A stretch of DNA of 7,649 nt, taken from Atopobium sp. UBA2090. Its GTDB lineage: Bacteria; Actinomycetota; Coriobacteriia; Coriobacteriales; Atopobiaceae. This document shows, piece by piece, positions 1 through 5,984 of this stretch. Each line of letters starts with the position of its first letter. The first letter of the stretch is position 1. The translations under genes were made by a program, and so were the position numbers. The DNA lies in the NCBI GenBank assembly GCA_002331575.1, contig DCZG01000103.1:1-7649 (forward strand). Direction: 5' to 3'. The notes under the pieces are model-generated. The model had not been told where the DNA came from. It worked only from the letters and a program-made list of their open reading frames with translations, and did no database searches.

Positions 1-2
1 GC

Positions 3-146
3 GGCAGCAACGGCTTTGGCTACGACCCGCTTTTCCTGCCCGACGACACGCCGGGCAAGACCATGGCCGAGCTCACGCTGGAGGAGAAGAACGCCATCTC
101 GCACCGCTTCCATGCGCTGGAGGACCTGGCCAAGAAGTTGGCGTAA
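3..146 (+). CDS. rdgB: RdgB/HAM1 non-canonical purine NTP pyrophosphatase (3' end only)
   Basis: Only the last 47 codons are present; the gene begins before the window. The frame starting at base 3 reads [15 protein letters not shown], then KTMAEL and EKNAISHR, and ends at TAA (144-146). These are the C-terminal signatures of the RdgB/HAM1/ITPase family: the GFGYDPLF substrate loop, the (K/R)TMAEL segment and the EKN-SHR motif. Family members hydrolyse XTP, dITP and ITP to monophosphates, keeping deaminated purines out of DNA and RNA in the cytoplasm. The end, with [10 protein letters not shown] after SHR, is at the usual place for this family, so the C-terminus looks intact. nagB follows after 73 nt on the same strand with no clear promoter between them, so co-transcription is possible. 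The identification is firm despite the truncation. Confidence 0.93.
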   Translation, partial: GSNGFGYDPLFLPDDTPGKTMAELTLEEKNAISHRFHALEDLAKKLA

Positions 147-171
147 GCGGCATGTCAGAGGGACGTGCCGA

Positions 172-216
172 GACAAGGGAAGGATCGGGCGAGAAGCCCG
201 ACGGACAAGGGAGGAA
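172..216 (+). promoter_or_regulatory. nagB leader: hairpin between two Shine-Dalgarno-like repeats
   Basis: TCGGGC (185-190) pairs with GCCCGA (196-201) around a GAGAA loop. The hairpin is flanked by a 9-base direct repeat, GACAAGGGA, at 172-180 and 204-212. The second copy is part of the true Shine-Dalgarno sequence (AAGGGAGGAA, 207-216), which ends 3 nt before the nagB ATG. The hairpin stops 5 nt short of that sequence and could affect ribosome access, but no conserved riboswitch or GlcN6P ribozyme is recognisable. Functional meaning is uncertain. Confidence 0.35.
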
Positions 217-219
217 CAC

Positions 220-954
220 ATGAGAATCGTTCGGACCGCAGACTACAACGACATGAGCCGCAAGGCAGCGAACATCGTATCAGCGCAGGTCATCCTCAAG
301 CCCGACACCGTGCTCGGGCTCGCTACGGGTTCGACGCCCCAAGGCACGTACAGGCAGCTCATCAAGTGGTACGAGAAGGGCGACCTCGACTTCTCCAGCG
401 TCTCGTCGTTCAACCTCGACGAGTACCGCGGCCTCTCCGACGACAACCCGCAGAGCTACCACTACTTCATGCGCGACAACTTCTTCGACCACATCAACAT
501 CAAGCTCGAGAACACCCATGTGCCCGACGGCACCGCCACGGACGCGGCCGCGATGTGCGCCGCCTACGACGCCATGGTCGCGGCTGCTGGCTATCCCGAC
601 CTGCAGCTCCTCGGCATCGGCGTCAACGGCCACATCGGCTTCAACGAGCCCGACGACCACTTTGCCAAGGGCACGCACTGCGTCGACCTCACCGAGAGCA
701 CCATCCAGGCCAACTCGCGCCTCTTCGAGCACGAGGAGGACGTTCCGCGCCAGGCCTTCTCGATGGGCATCCAGACCATCATGGACGCGCGCATGATCCT
801 CATCCTGGCGAGCGGCGCCAACAAGGCGCAGGCCGTGTACGACATGGTCTACGGCAACATCGACCCGCGCTGCCCCGCGTCGATCCTGCAGCTCCACCGC
901 AACTGCGTCGTCGCCGCCGACGAGGCCGCGCTCTCCAAGTGCCCCGTGGCGTAG
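220..954 (+). CDS. nagB: Glucosamine-6-phosphate deaminase
   Basis: The 244-residue enzyme converts glucosamine 6-phosphate to fructose 6-phosphate plus ammonia, the last step of amino-sugar catabolism before glycolysis. The phosphate-binding loop GLATGSTPQGTY lies at residues 33-44, the NLDEYRGL motif with the general-base aspartate (D67) at 65-72, and the catalytic GIGVNGHIGFNEP segment at 132-144, with H138 and E143. N136 stands where the E. coli enzyme has an aspartate, as I recall from Bacillus-type NagB. The length also fits the short Bacillus type, which lacks the C-terminal allosteric tail of the E. coli enzyme. ATG 220 is chosen because an excellent Shine-Dalgarno sequence (207-216) precedes it and MRIVRTADY is a normal NagB N-terminus; the open frame upstream of it is rdgB overlap. 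A strong terminator follows. Confidence 0.97.
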   Translation: MRIVRTADYNDMSRKAANIVSAQVILKPDTVLGLATGSTPQGTYRQLIKWYEKGDLDFSSVSSFNLDEYRGLSDDNPQSYHYFMRDNFFDHINIKLENTHVPDGTATDAAAMCAAYDAMVAAAGYPDLQLLGIGVNGHIGFNEPDDHFAKGTHCVDLTESTIQANSRLFEHEEDVPRQAFSMGIQTIMDARMILILASGANKAQAVYDMVYGNIDPRCPASILQLHRNCVVAADEAALSKCPVA

Positions 955-996
955 TCCTTCTCGCCAGCCGACGGGCATCGTCCCACGACATGACAA

Positions 997-1034
997 GGGC
1001 CGCATCGGATCGTCTCCGGTGCGGCCCTCTTTGT
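997..1034 (+). terminator. Rho-independent terminator after nagB
   Basis: A 13-bp stem (997-1009 with 1015-1027, one G-U pair) closes a 5-nt TCGTC loop and is followed by TCTTTGTC. It is GC-rich and lies 42 nt after the nagB stop. The convergent peptidase gene ends at 1045, so the same stem may serve both transcripts. The T-run is short on the + side and very weak on the - side. Confidence 0.8.
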
Positions 1035-1044
1035 CACGCGGCGG

Positions 1045-2124
<1,080 letters not shown>

Positions 2125-2155
2125 GCTTGGCTCCTGCCGACGGATGACTGGTGGC

Positions 2156-2164
2156 AGTGTAGCA
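2156..2164 (-). promoter_or_regulatory. Putative extended -10 promoter of the M24 peptidase gene
   Basis: On the minus strand TGCTACACT (2164-2156) fits an extended -10 (TGnTAnAnT). It would give a leader of about 25 nt that contains the Shine-Dalgarno sequence at 2135-2131. No good -35 sits 17 bp upstream, which is tolerated by extended -10 promoters. This is a pattern-based prediction. Confidence 0.45.
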
Positions 2165-2243
2165 CGGAGCCTCGAGGTGGCTTCATATGTGATCCTGTCG
2201 CATGCAGACTCGTGGTCTTGTCGTGTCGGTATGCCTGTGCGAC

Positions 2244-2272
2244 TTGTTCGCGTTATTTTCAGAGCGTAGGAT
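2244..2272 (+). promoter_or_regulatory. Putative sigma-70-type promoter for veg-ispE
   Basis: TTGTTC (2244-2249), a 17-bp spacer and TAGGAT (2267-2272) form a well-spaced housekeeping promoter. It sits in a locally AT-rich part of the divergent region. Transcription would begin near 2279, leaving a leader of about 48 nt. That leader contains a 5-bp hairpin (CGCCC 2299-2303 with GGGCG 2309-2313) just before the GGAGGA Shine-Dalgarno sequence (2316-2321). Confidence 0.55.
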
Positions 2273-2326
2273 AGCTCTTCGGTGAAATAGGCCATTTTCG
2301 CCCGCAGAGGGCGTCGGAGGACACTG

Positions 2327-2620
2327 ATGGAAAACGAGATACCGCCCGTCAACCGCGTTGACCAGATTCGCGAGGAGCTTACGACGCTTCAGGGTCAGCG
2401 GCTGAAGGTTCGTGCAAACATGGGCAGGTCTCGCATCGTCGAGCGTACGGGCACCCTCGTCAACGCGCACCCCTCGCTGTTCGTGATCGAGGTCGAGGAG
2501 CGTCGAGGCCGCACCGCGCGCCAGTCCTACCAGTACGTGGACATCCTCACGGGCACCATCGAGCTCTACGACACCAACACGGGCGAGCGTCTGCTCGACT
2601 TCTCCAGCATCGACGAGTAG
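2327..2620 (+). CDS. veg: Veg-family protein
   Basis: The 97-residue protein resembles Bacillus subtilis Veg. After a short variable N-terminus come LQGQRLKVRANMGRSRIVER (about 22-41), GTLVNAHPSLFVIEVEE and RQSYQYVDILTGTIELY. The order K/R-rich ANxGR-ERxG, then P-S-x-FVI, then SY-Y-DILT matches the family from end to end. Veg is a small cytoplasmic protein, highly expressed in Bacillus and linked there to biofilm gene expression; its biochemical role is not settled. Placement immediately before ispE repeats the Firmicutes gene order (veg near ispE) and supports the call. ATG 2327 has GGAGGA (2316-2321) 5 nt upstream. The stop is TAG, and ispE begins 15 nt later in the same reading frame. Confidence 0.9.
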   Translation: MENEIPPVNRVDQIREELTTLQGQRLKVRANMGRSRIVERTGTLVNAHPSLFVIEVEERRGRTARQSYQYVDILTGTIELYDTNTGERLLDFSSIDE

Positions 2621-2635
2621 CACCGCCGGCGCCCC

Positions 2636-3520
2636 ATGCCAGGCCGTCAGGTCGTCACCACCCCCTGCAAGCTCAACCTGCATCTCGGCGTGCATGTCGA
2701 GAAGGACGCGCGCGGCTATCACCGCGTCGACTCCGTCATGCTGCCCGTCGAGCCGACGGACGGCCTCGTCGTCGAGGACGCTGACGAGCTGATCGTGCGA
2801 CACGAGCCTGCACTCGCGGTTCCTGCCGAGAAGACGACGGCATATCGGGCGGCGCGCCTCCTGGGAGAGGCCCTTGGCGCTCGACCCGACGTGAGCATCA
2901 GCATCGTCGACCGCATACCCGAACGAGCAGGACTGGGCGGGTCGTCCGCCGATGCCGCCGCCGTGCTGCGCGCGCTCGTGCAGCGCTGGGACGTTGACCC
3001 CCTCGACCCCCGCGTCGTCGAGACGGCCAGGCGCGTGGGTGCCGACGTGGCGTTCTTCCTCAATCCCGTGCCGAGTCTCATGGTCGGTGCCGGCGACGTG
3101 CTCGCCGAGACCTTTCCCGAGCTCGTGGGCGTACCTGTCGTGCTCGTGATGCCTCGCACCGAGGGTGGCGTGACGAGCGAGTGCTACGCGGAGTTCGACC
3201 GCGAGCCCGAGGAGGCTGCGGACTACGGGCCGCTCTGCGCCGCGCTGCGCGTCGGCGACGCTGACGGGGTGGCCGCGCACCTCTCGAACAACCTCGCCCC
3301 TGCGGCGAAGCGCCTCGCGCCCGTGGTGGGGGAGGCGGAGACCTGGCTCCTTTCGAGGGACGGCGTCATTGCCGGGCAGGTCACGGGGTCGGGCGCGTGC
3401 TCGTTTGCCATCTGCGAGAGCGAGGACGCGGCGAGGCGCATCGCGCGGTCCGCGGATATTGAGCGTGGTTGGTGGTCAAAGGCCGTGTTGACGGTTGGTT
3501 TGGATTCGATTTTCTGCTAA
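2636..3520 (+). CDS. ispE: 4-diphosphocytidyl-2-C-methyl-D-erythritol kinase
   Basis: This is a GHMP-family kinase of 294 residues. It phosphorylates CDP-methylerythritol in the non-mevalonate (MEP) route to isoprenoid precursors. The N-terminal TPCKLNLHLGV (9-19) matches the family motif PAKINLxL and carries the catalytic lysine K12. The ATP-binding glycine loop ERAGLGGSSADAAA spans 96-109, GADVAFF (135-141) holds the catalytic aspartate D137, and the third GHMP motif VTGSGACSFAIC lies at 249-260. ATG 2636 is the only plausible start because the next residues lead directly into the lysine motif. No Shine-Dalgarno sequence precedes it, so translation probably depends on coupling to veg, which ends 15 nt upstream. 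The final codons (about 3485-3520) are AT-rich and appear to double as the promoter of the tRNA gene. The last residues (VLTVGLDSIFC) are not a conserved part of IspE. Confidence 0.95.
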   Translation: MPGRQVVTTPCKLNLHLGVHVEKDARGYHRVDSVMLPVEPTDGLVVEDADELIVRHEPALAVPAEKTTAYRAARLLGEALGARPDVSISIVDRIPERAGLGGSSADAAAVLRALVQRWDVDPLDPRVVETARRVGADVAFFLNPVPSLMVGAGDVLAETFPELVGVPVVLVMPRTEGGVTSECYAEFDREPEEAADYGPLCAALRVGDADGVAAHLSNNLAPAAKRLAPVVGEAETWLLSRDGVIAGQVTGSGACSFAICESEDAARRIARSADIERGWWSKAVLTVGLDSIFC

Positions 3521-3523
3521 AGT
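3495..3523 (+). promoter_or_regulatory. Putative tRNA-Pro promoter inside the ispE 3' end
   Basis: TTGGTT (3495-3500), exactly 17 bp, then TAAAGT (3518-3523) gives a plausible -35/-10 pair. The ispE stop codon TAA is the first half of the -10. The predicted start, near 3530, is a few nucleotides before the mature tRNA 5' end (3534). This stretch is clearly richer in A+T than the rest of ispE. Confidence 0.5.
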
Positions 3524-3533
3524 ACGTCTGCTA

Positions 3534-3610
<77 letters not shown>

Positions 3611-3619
3611 GAAATGAGC

Positions 3620-3651
3620 AGGTCGGAGGCTTAGCGCCTCCGACCTTTTTT
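3620..3651 (+). terminator. Rho-independent terminator after tRNA-Pro
   Basis: A perfect 11-bp stem (3620-3630 with 3636-3646), a TTAGC loop and a run of six T (3646-3651) lie 10 nt after the tRNA. This is the strongest terminator in the window. Confidence 0.93.
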
Positions 3652-3662
3652 GTGCGGATATC

Positions 3663-3833
3663 GGGGTCGACCGACCGCGTACCAATAACGTCAAAGGATC
3701 CTTCTGGCTTATTGGCACAGCCCGCGAGCCCGCTACCTGCGGGTGCCGATAACGCCCTTTTGTCTCGGCGGCGTTTGCCCAGTTGGTACCGTGCCAATAG
3801 CCGAAAAGGATCCTTCGACGTTAGTGGTACCAG
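3663..3833. repeat. Nested-palindrome repeat, copy A
   Basis: This is one of two 171-bp copies. Its core (3679-3830) has two 40-nt arms, 3679-3718 and 3791-3830, that are inverted repeats of each other at 34 of 40 positions, separated by 72 nt. Each arm is also an imperfect palindrome: it starts with GTACCAATA or its equivalent, ends with the reverse complement, and centres on AAGGATCCTT (3694-3703 and 3806-3815). The 72-nt middle contains a looser third unit (3743-3789) with AACGCC/GGCGTT and the same GTRCC...GGTAC ends. No open frame of interest and no transposase is present. It resembles REP/BIME or MITE-type intergenic elements. Family identity is unknown. Confidence 0.85.
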
Positions 3834-3856
3834 CCACATCCCCGGCAGCCGTCGGA

Positions 3857-4687
3857 TCACTGCGCGCTTGCGATGTCCCGTATCAGGGCGTTTGCCCAGT
3901 CGGTGGCGGCGACAACGCCGTCGATGACGTCGAGGCCGTCCGACTGGCTGTCGTAGACGTCCGCCCAGTCGGGGCCAGCCGTGATGGTGGGCGGCCACGC
4001 CTGCTGCTGCCTGTAGGAGAAGAGCCTCTCGCACGTGGCGCGCAGCTCGGCCAGGTCGAGTCTCTCGTTCGCGGCGATGAGCTGGAGGTCTACGAGGTCG
4101 TGTGCGCGGTGCCCGCCGGGCGTGCTGGCTGCGTGCAGCTTTTGTGCCACCTGGAACCGCACGGGCATGACGGGCACGGGGCCAGGCTCGGGCAGACCGA
4201 GCCGTGAAAAGATTTCCAGGGCCTCCTCGGTCGGTGCTCGCCACTCCGGCTCGTCGGCATCCCCGATTTCGTCGTGGCCGACCTCGAGGGGGACGGTGCA
4301 CCACTGCCTTCCGCGGTAGGAGAGCTTGATGTCGTAGGGGTGCATGACGTATGCGGGGTCGAGGCCGTCGATCTCGCGTGGCTCGCCCGGTGCTACCGTC
4401 GCCGTAAACGGCCCCCAGCCGTCTGCGAGCGACCGCTCGAGCTTTGCGACAAAGGTCGTCTCGTCCGAGACGCGAGCAGCGTCGAGGTCTCGTGTGAAGC
4501 GGGTTGCCGCGTCGCCGTAGCGGAACTTGAGCGACGTGCCGCCCTTAACAACGCCCTCGGGCAGCATCTGCGCGACGACCTCGTTGGCGACGAGCGAGCG
4601 GAGGCGCAGCATGGCGATTCCACGCTCGTTGGCGAGCCTCTCCACCTCGCCCGTGAGGTATCGGAGGTTGCGCGGCATATCGGACAT
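3857..4687 (-). CDS. abiEii: AbiEii/AbiGii-family nucleotidyltransferase toxin
   Basis: The 276-residue protein fits the toxin of the AbiE type IV toxin-antitoxin/abortive-infection system, a DNA polymerase beta-like nucleotidyltransferase. The NTase signature VVKGGTSLKFRYG (46-58) is followed by TRFTRDLDA (62-70), which supplies the paired aspartates D67 and D69. A further acidic residue, E135 (VPLEVG), follows. Family motifs downstream are FQVAQKLHA (178-186, K183) and HRAHDLVDLQLI (193-204, D197 and D200). Activity in studied homologues is bacteriostatic and prefers GTP. ATG 4687-4685 follows the abiEi stop by 5 nt, and its Shine-Dalgarno sequence (GGAGGGG, 4702-4696) lies in the last abiEi codons, so the pair is translationally coupled. 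A GTG overlapping the abiEi stop is a weaker alternative start. No inactivating change is visible, so it is probably functional. Confidence 0.93.
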   Translation of the reverse strand: MSDMPRNLRYLTGEVERLANERGIAMLRLRSLVANEVVAQMLPEGVVKGGTSLKFRYGDAATRFTRDLDAARVSDETTFVAKLERSLADGWGPFTATVAPGEPREIDGLDPAYVMHPYDIKLSYRGRQWCTVPLEVGHDEIGDADEPEWRAPTEEALEIFSRLGLPEPGPVPVMPVRFQVAQKLHAASTPGGHRAHDLVDLQLIAANERLDLAELRATCERLFSYRQQQAWPPTITAGPDWADVYDSQSDGLDVIDGVVAATDWANALIRDIASAQ

Positions 4688-4692
4688 TGCGG

Positions 4693-5220
4693 TCACCCCT
4701 CCAGCTCTCTCAGCAGCTTGTCCTTCTCCGCCTCGGTGATAAGGCCCTGTTCTCGTGCGTCGAGCGTCGCGTCGGCGAGCCGGTCGGGCTCGACGCTCCG
4801 CTTGCAGGTTATTATGGCGTCGGCGACAGACTGCGCGGGGATGCCCTCCCACTCCGACGTCCCGGTGCCGTCGTCGGGCACGAGCACCACCCATGCGGGC
4901 AGTCTGCGTCTGACCCTGCGGGGCGTCGCGACGGTGATGCGGCTCGGGTTTACGAGCGCCAGGTCGTGCATGGCTAGCACCGACTCGCCCCAGAGGTACG
5001 CCCCCTCCCCGGCCGCGGCAACGGCTTCCGCGAACTGATCGAGCGGCGTCGGCACCCAAGCGGTCACTCGGTAGACGCCCCTTGCCACGCGGCGGAGCCT
5101 GCCCTGCCCGACGAGGTGCGTGAGCATGCGGCCGCTCACGCCGGCGCGACGCGCGTCTGCCGCGGTAACCACGCCGTGGTTGTCGGCAGCCATGTCCCAT
5201 ATTTCATCGTAGTAGGCCAT
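4693..5220 (-). CDS. abiEi: AbiEi-family antitoxin / autorepressor
   Basis: The 175-residue protein is the antitoxin partner of AbiEii. Its N-terminus (about 5-52) is the winged-helix domain of AbiEi proteins: IWDMAADNHGVVTAADARRAGVS, then LVGQGRLRRVARGVYRV, where the LxRVxRGVY wing is diagnostic. The middle (about 58-128) has the usual AYLWGESVLAMHDL segment (74-87) and a basic strand ATPRRVRRRLP (98-108). The C-terminus (about 130-175) is helical and charged. In studied systems AbiEi represses its own operon by binding inverted repeats and counteracts the toxin without stable protein contact. Here the ATG abuts a perfect inverted repeat that contains the likely promoter, and there is no Shine-Dalgarno sequence, so a leaderless message is likely. 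The gene lies directly before abiEii with a 5-nt gap. Confidence 0.92.
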   Translation of the reverse strand: MAYYDEIWDMAADNHGVVTAADARRAGVSGRMLTHLVGQGRLRRVARGVYRVTAWVPTPLDQFAEAVAAAGEGAYLWGESVLAMHDLALVNPSRITVATPRRVRRRLPAWVVLVPDDGTGTSEWEGIPAQSVADAIITCKRSVEPDRLADATLDAREQGLITEAEKDKLLRELEG

Positions 5221-5255
5221 GTCACTATATTACACAATATGTAATATAGTGACAA
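5220..5255 (-). promoter_or_regulatory. abiE promoter-operator with perfect inverted repeat
   Basis: TGTCACTATATTACA (5220-5234) and its exact reverse complement (5240-5254) flank a CAATA centre. The innermost base of the repeat on the gene side is the A of the abiEi ATG. On the minus strand TTGTCA (5255-5250), 17 bp and TAATAT (5232-5227) make a good promoter whose expected start falls on or next to the start codon. The -35 and -10 lie in opposite arms, so a bound dimer would block RNA polymerase. AbiEi is the obvious candidate binder. Confidence 0.8.
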
Positions 5256-5282
5256 GACGAGCGAACGAGGTCACAGTCCAAC

Positions 5283-5335
5283 GCGCTTCGTTCGGGACCA
5301 AGGGGCCTGGTTCGAACCCCGTCAACCCGACCCGA
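5283..5335 (+). pseudogene. Decayed 3' half of tRNA-Pro (att-like remnant)
   Basis: This stretch aligns with the tRNA-Pro gene from the 3' side of the D stem to the CCA (3558-3610). Shared blocks are GCGCT, TTCGGGACC (5291-5299 with 3566-3574), TGGTTCGAA (5307-5315 with 3585-3593, allowing a 2-base deletion before it) and GTCAACCCGACC (5321-5332 with 3598-3609). The 5' acceptor strand and D arm are missing and the T stem no longer pairs, so it cannot be a working tRNA. It is most simply a displaced tRNA 3' end left by integration, or a relic of tandem duplication. Confidence 0.75.
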
Positions 5336-5355
5336 CCAGGACTATGCGGGCTCCG

Positions 5356-5526
5356 GGGGTCGACCGACCGCGCACCAATAACGCCTTAGGATCCTTCTGG
5401 CTTATTGGCACCGGCCGCGAGCCCTCTACCTGGGGGTACCGATAACGCCCTTTTGTCTCGGCGACGTTTGCCCAGTTGGCAGGGTGCCAAGAGCCGAAAA
5501 GGATCCTTCGACGTTGTTGGTACCAG
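5356..5526. repeat. Nested-palindrome repeat, copy B
   Basis: This is the second copy of the element at 3663-3833, in the same orientation and of identical length with no indels. By hand alignment I count 16 substitutions in 171 positions, about 91% identity. The 40-nt arms are 5372-5411 and 5484-5523, with AAGGATCCTT-type centres at 5387-5396 (first base T here) and 5499-5508. Pairing between its arms is weaker (about 30 of 40) than in copy A. It lies between the abiE promoter and the 3' end of the cupin gene. Confidence 0.85.
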
Positions 5527-5531
5527 TCGCA

Positions 5532-5548
5532 CCAGCGGCACCCGCTGG
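5532..5548 (-). terminator. Possible stem-loop terminator after the cupin gene
   Basis: CCAGCGG (5532-5538) and CCGCTGG (5542-5548) form a perfect 7-bp stem with a 3-nt loop, starting 3 nt after the cupin stop on the minus strand. No T-run follows, so it is a weak intrinsic terminator at best. It could instead protect the mRNA end together with the adjoining repeat. Confidence 0.35.
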
Positions 5549-5551
5549 CTC

Positions 5552-5902
5552 CTAGCACGCGGGATTGTCGACCGTGACCTTGTCGACCTCCTGGAACGGC
5601 GCCAGGCACGAGACCATCTTGACCGGCTCGTCGTAGGCGTTCCTCACGTAGTGGACCTCGCCGGGCTCGATGTGGATGAAGTCGCCCTGCGTCAGCGTGT
5701 TGACCGTGCCGTCGACGACGATGTCGACCTTGCCCTCGAGGACGAAGAAGTTCTCCTCCATGACGTTGTGGTAGTGGGCCTGGAAGTCCTGCCCGGGCTG
5801 GAACGCCACGAGGGCGAAGTTCATGCGCGGCCCCTTCATGAGGTACTTGGGGCCGGAGTCCCCAAAGCGGTACTCGCGGTCGTTCTCGTTGATGACGAAC
5901 AT
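5552..5902 (-). CDS. Small single-domain cupin, possibly acting with the AI-2 kinase
   Basis: This 116-residue protein is one cupin barrel. Cupin motif 1 reads G37-x5-H43-x-H45-x4-E50-x6-G57 (around QAHYHNVMEENFFVLEG), and motif 2 is GDFIHIEPGEVHYVRN (73-88) with H84. All four usual metal ligands (H43, H45, E50, H84) are therefore present. Such proteins include sugar isomerases, epimerases, dioxygenases and ligand-binding proteins, so sequence alone does not fix the reaction. The gene lies 82 nt downstream of lsrK on the same strand, suggesting a role with the phosphorylated kinase product; that is inference. The ATG at 5902-5900 is supported by GGAAGGAAGG (5917-5908) 5 nt upstream, and frame residues before it look like noise. 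It is cytoplasmic, with no signal peptide. Confidence 0.88.
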   Translation of the reverse strand: MFVINENDREYRFGDSGPKYLMKGPRMNFALVAFQPGQDFQAHYHNVMEENFFVLEGKVDIVVDGTVNTLTQGDFIHIEPGEVHYVRNAYDEPVKMVSCLAPFQEVDKVTVDNPAC

Positions 5903-5984
5903 GGCTGCCTTCCTTCCGTCGGGGCGTTCTTCTGATGTGCGCGTGCGTCGTGGGCGAGAAGCCCGCGCGTCTTCCATGCCAAAC

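Noticed and set aside
2183..3280. Minus-strand open frame of 365 codons over veg and ispE
   Set aside because: Both genes on the other strand carry family motifs. The frame is Arg/His/Asp-rich shadow sequence.
3857..5200. AbiEii frame extended upstream to 447 residues
   Set aside because: The extra 171 residues are abiEi read in another frame. A Shine-Dalgarno-led ATG at 4687 gives a complete AbiEii.
5221..5253. Intrinsic terminator at the abiE inverted repeat
   Set aside because: The stem is A/T-rich, has no T-run on either side, and abuts a start codon. A promoter-operator explains it better.
3663..5526. CRISPR array or IS element
   Set aside because: There are only two long repeat copies, 1.7 kb apart, with genes between them. 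No regular spacers, transposase or cas genes are present.
5952..5965. GGGCGAGAAGCCCG hairpin in the lsrK-cupin gap, the same 14-mer as at 188-201 before nagB
   Set aside because: It has a short 4-bp stem in GC-rich DNA and opposite orientation relative to the genes. Chance is sufficient as an explanation.
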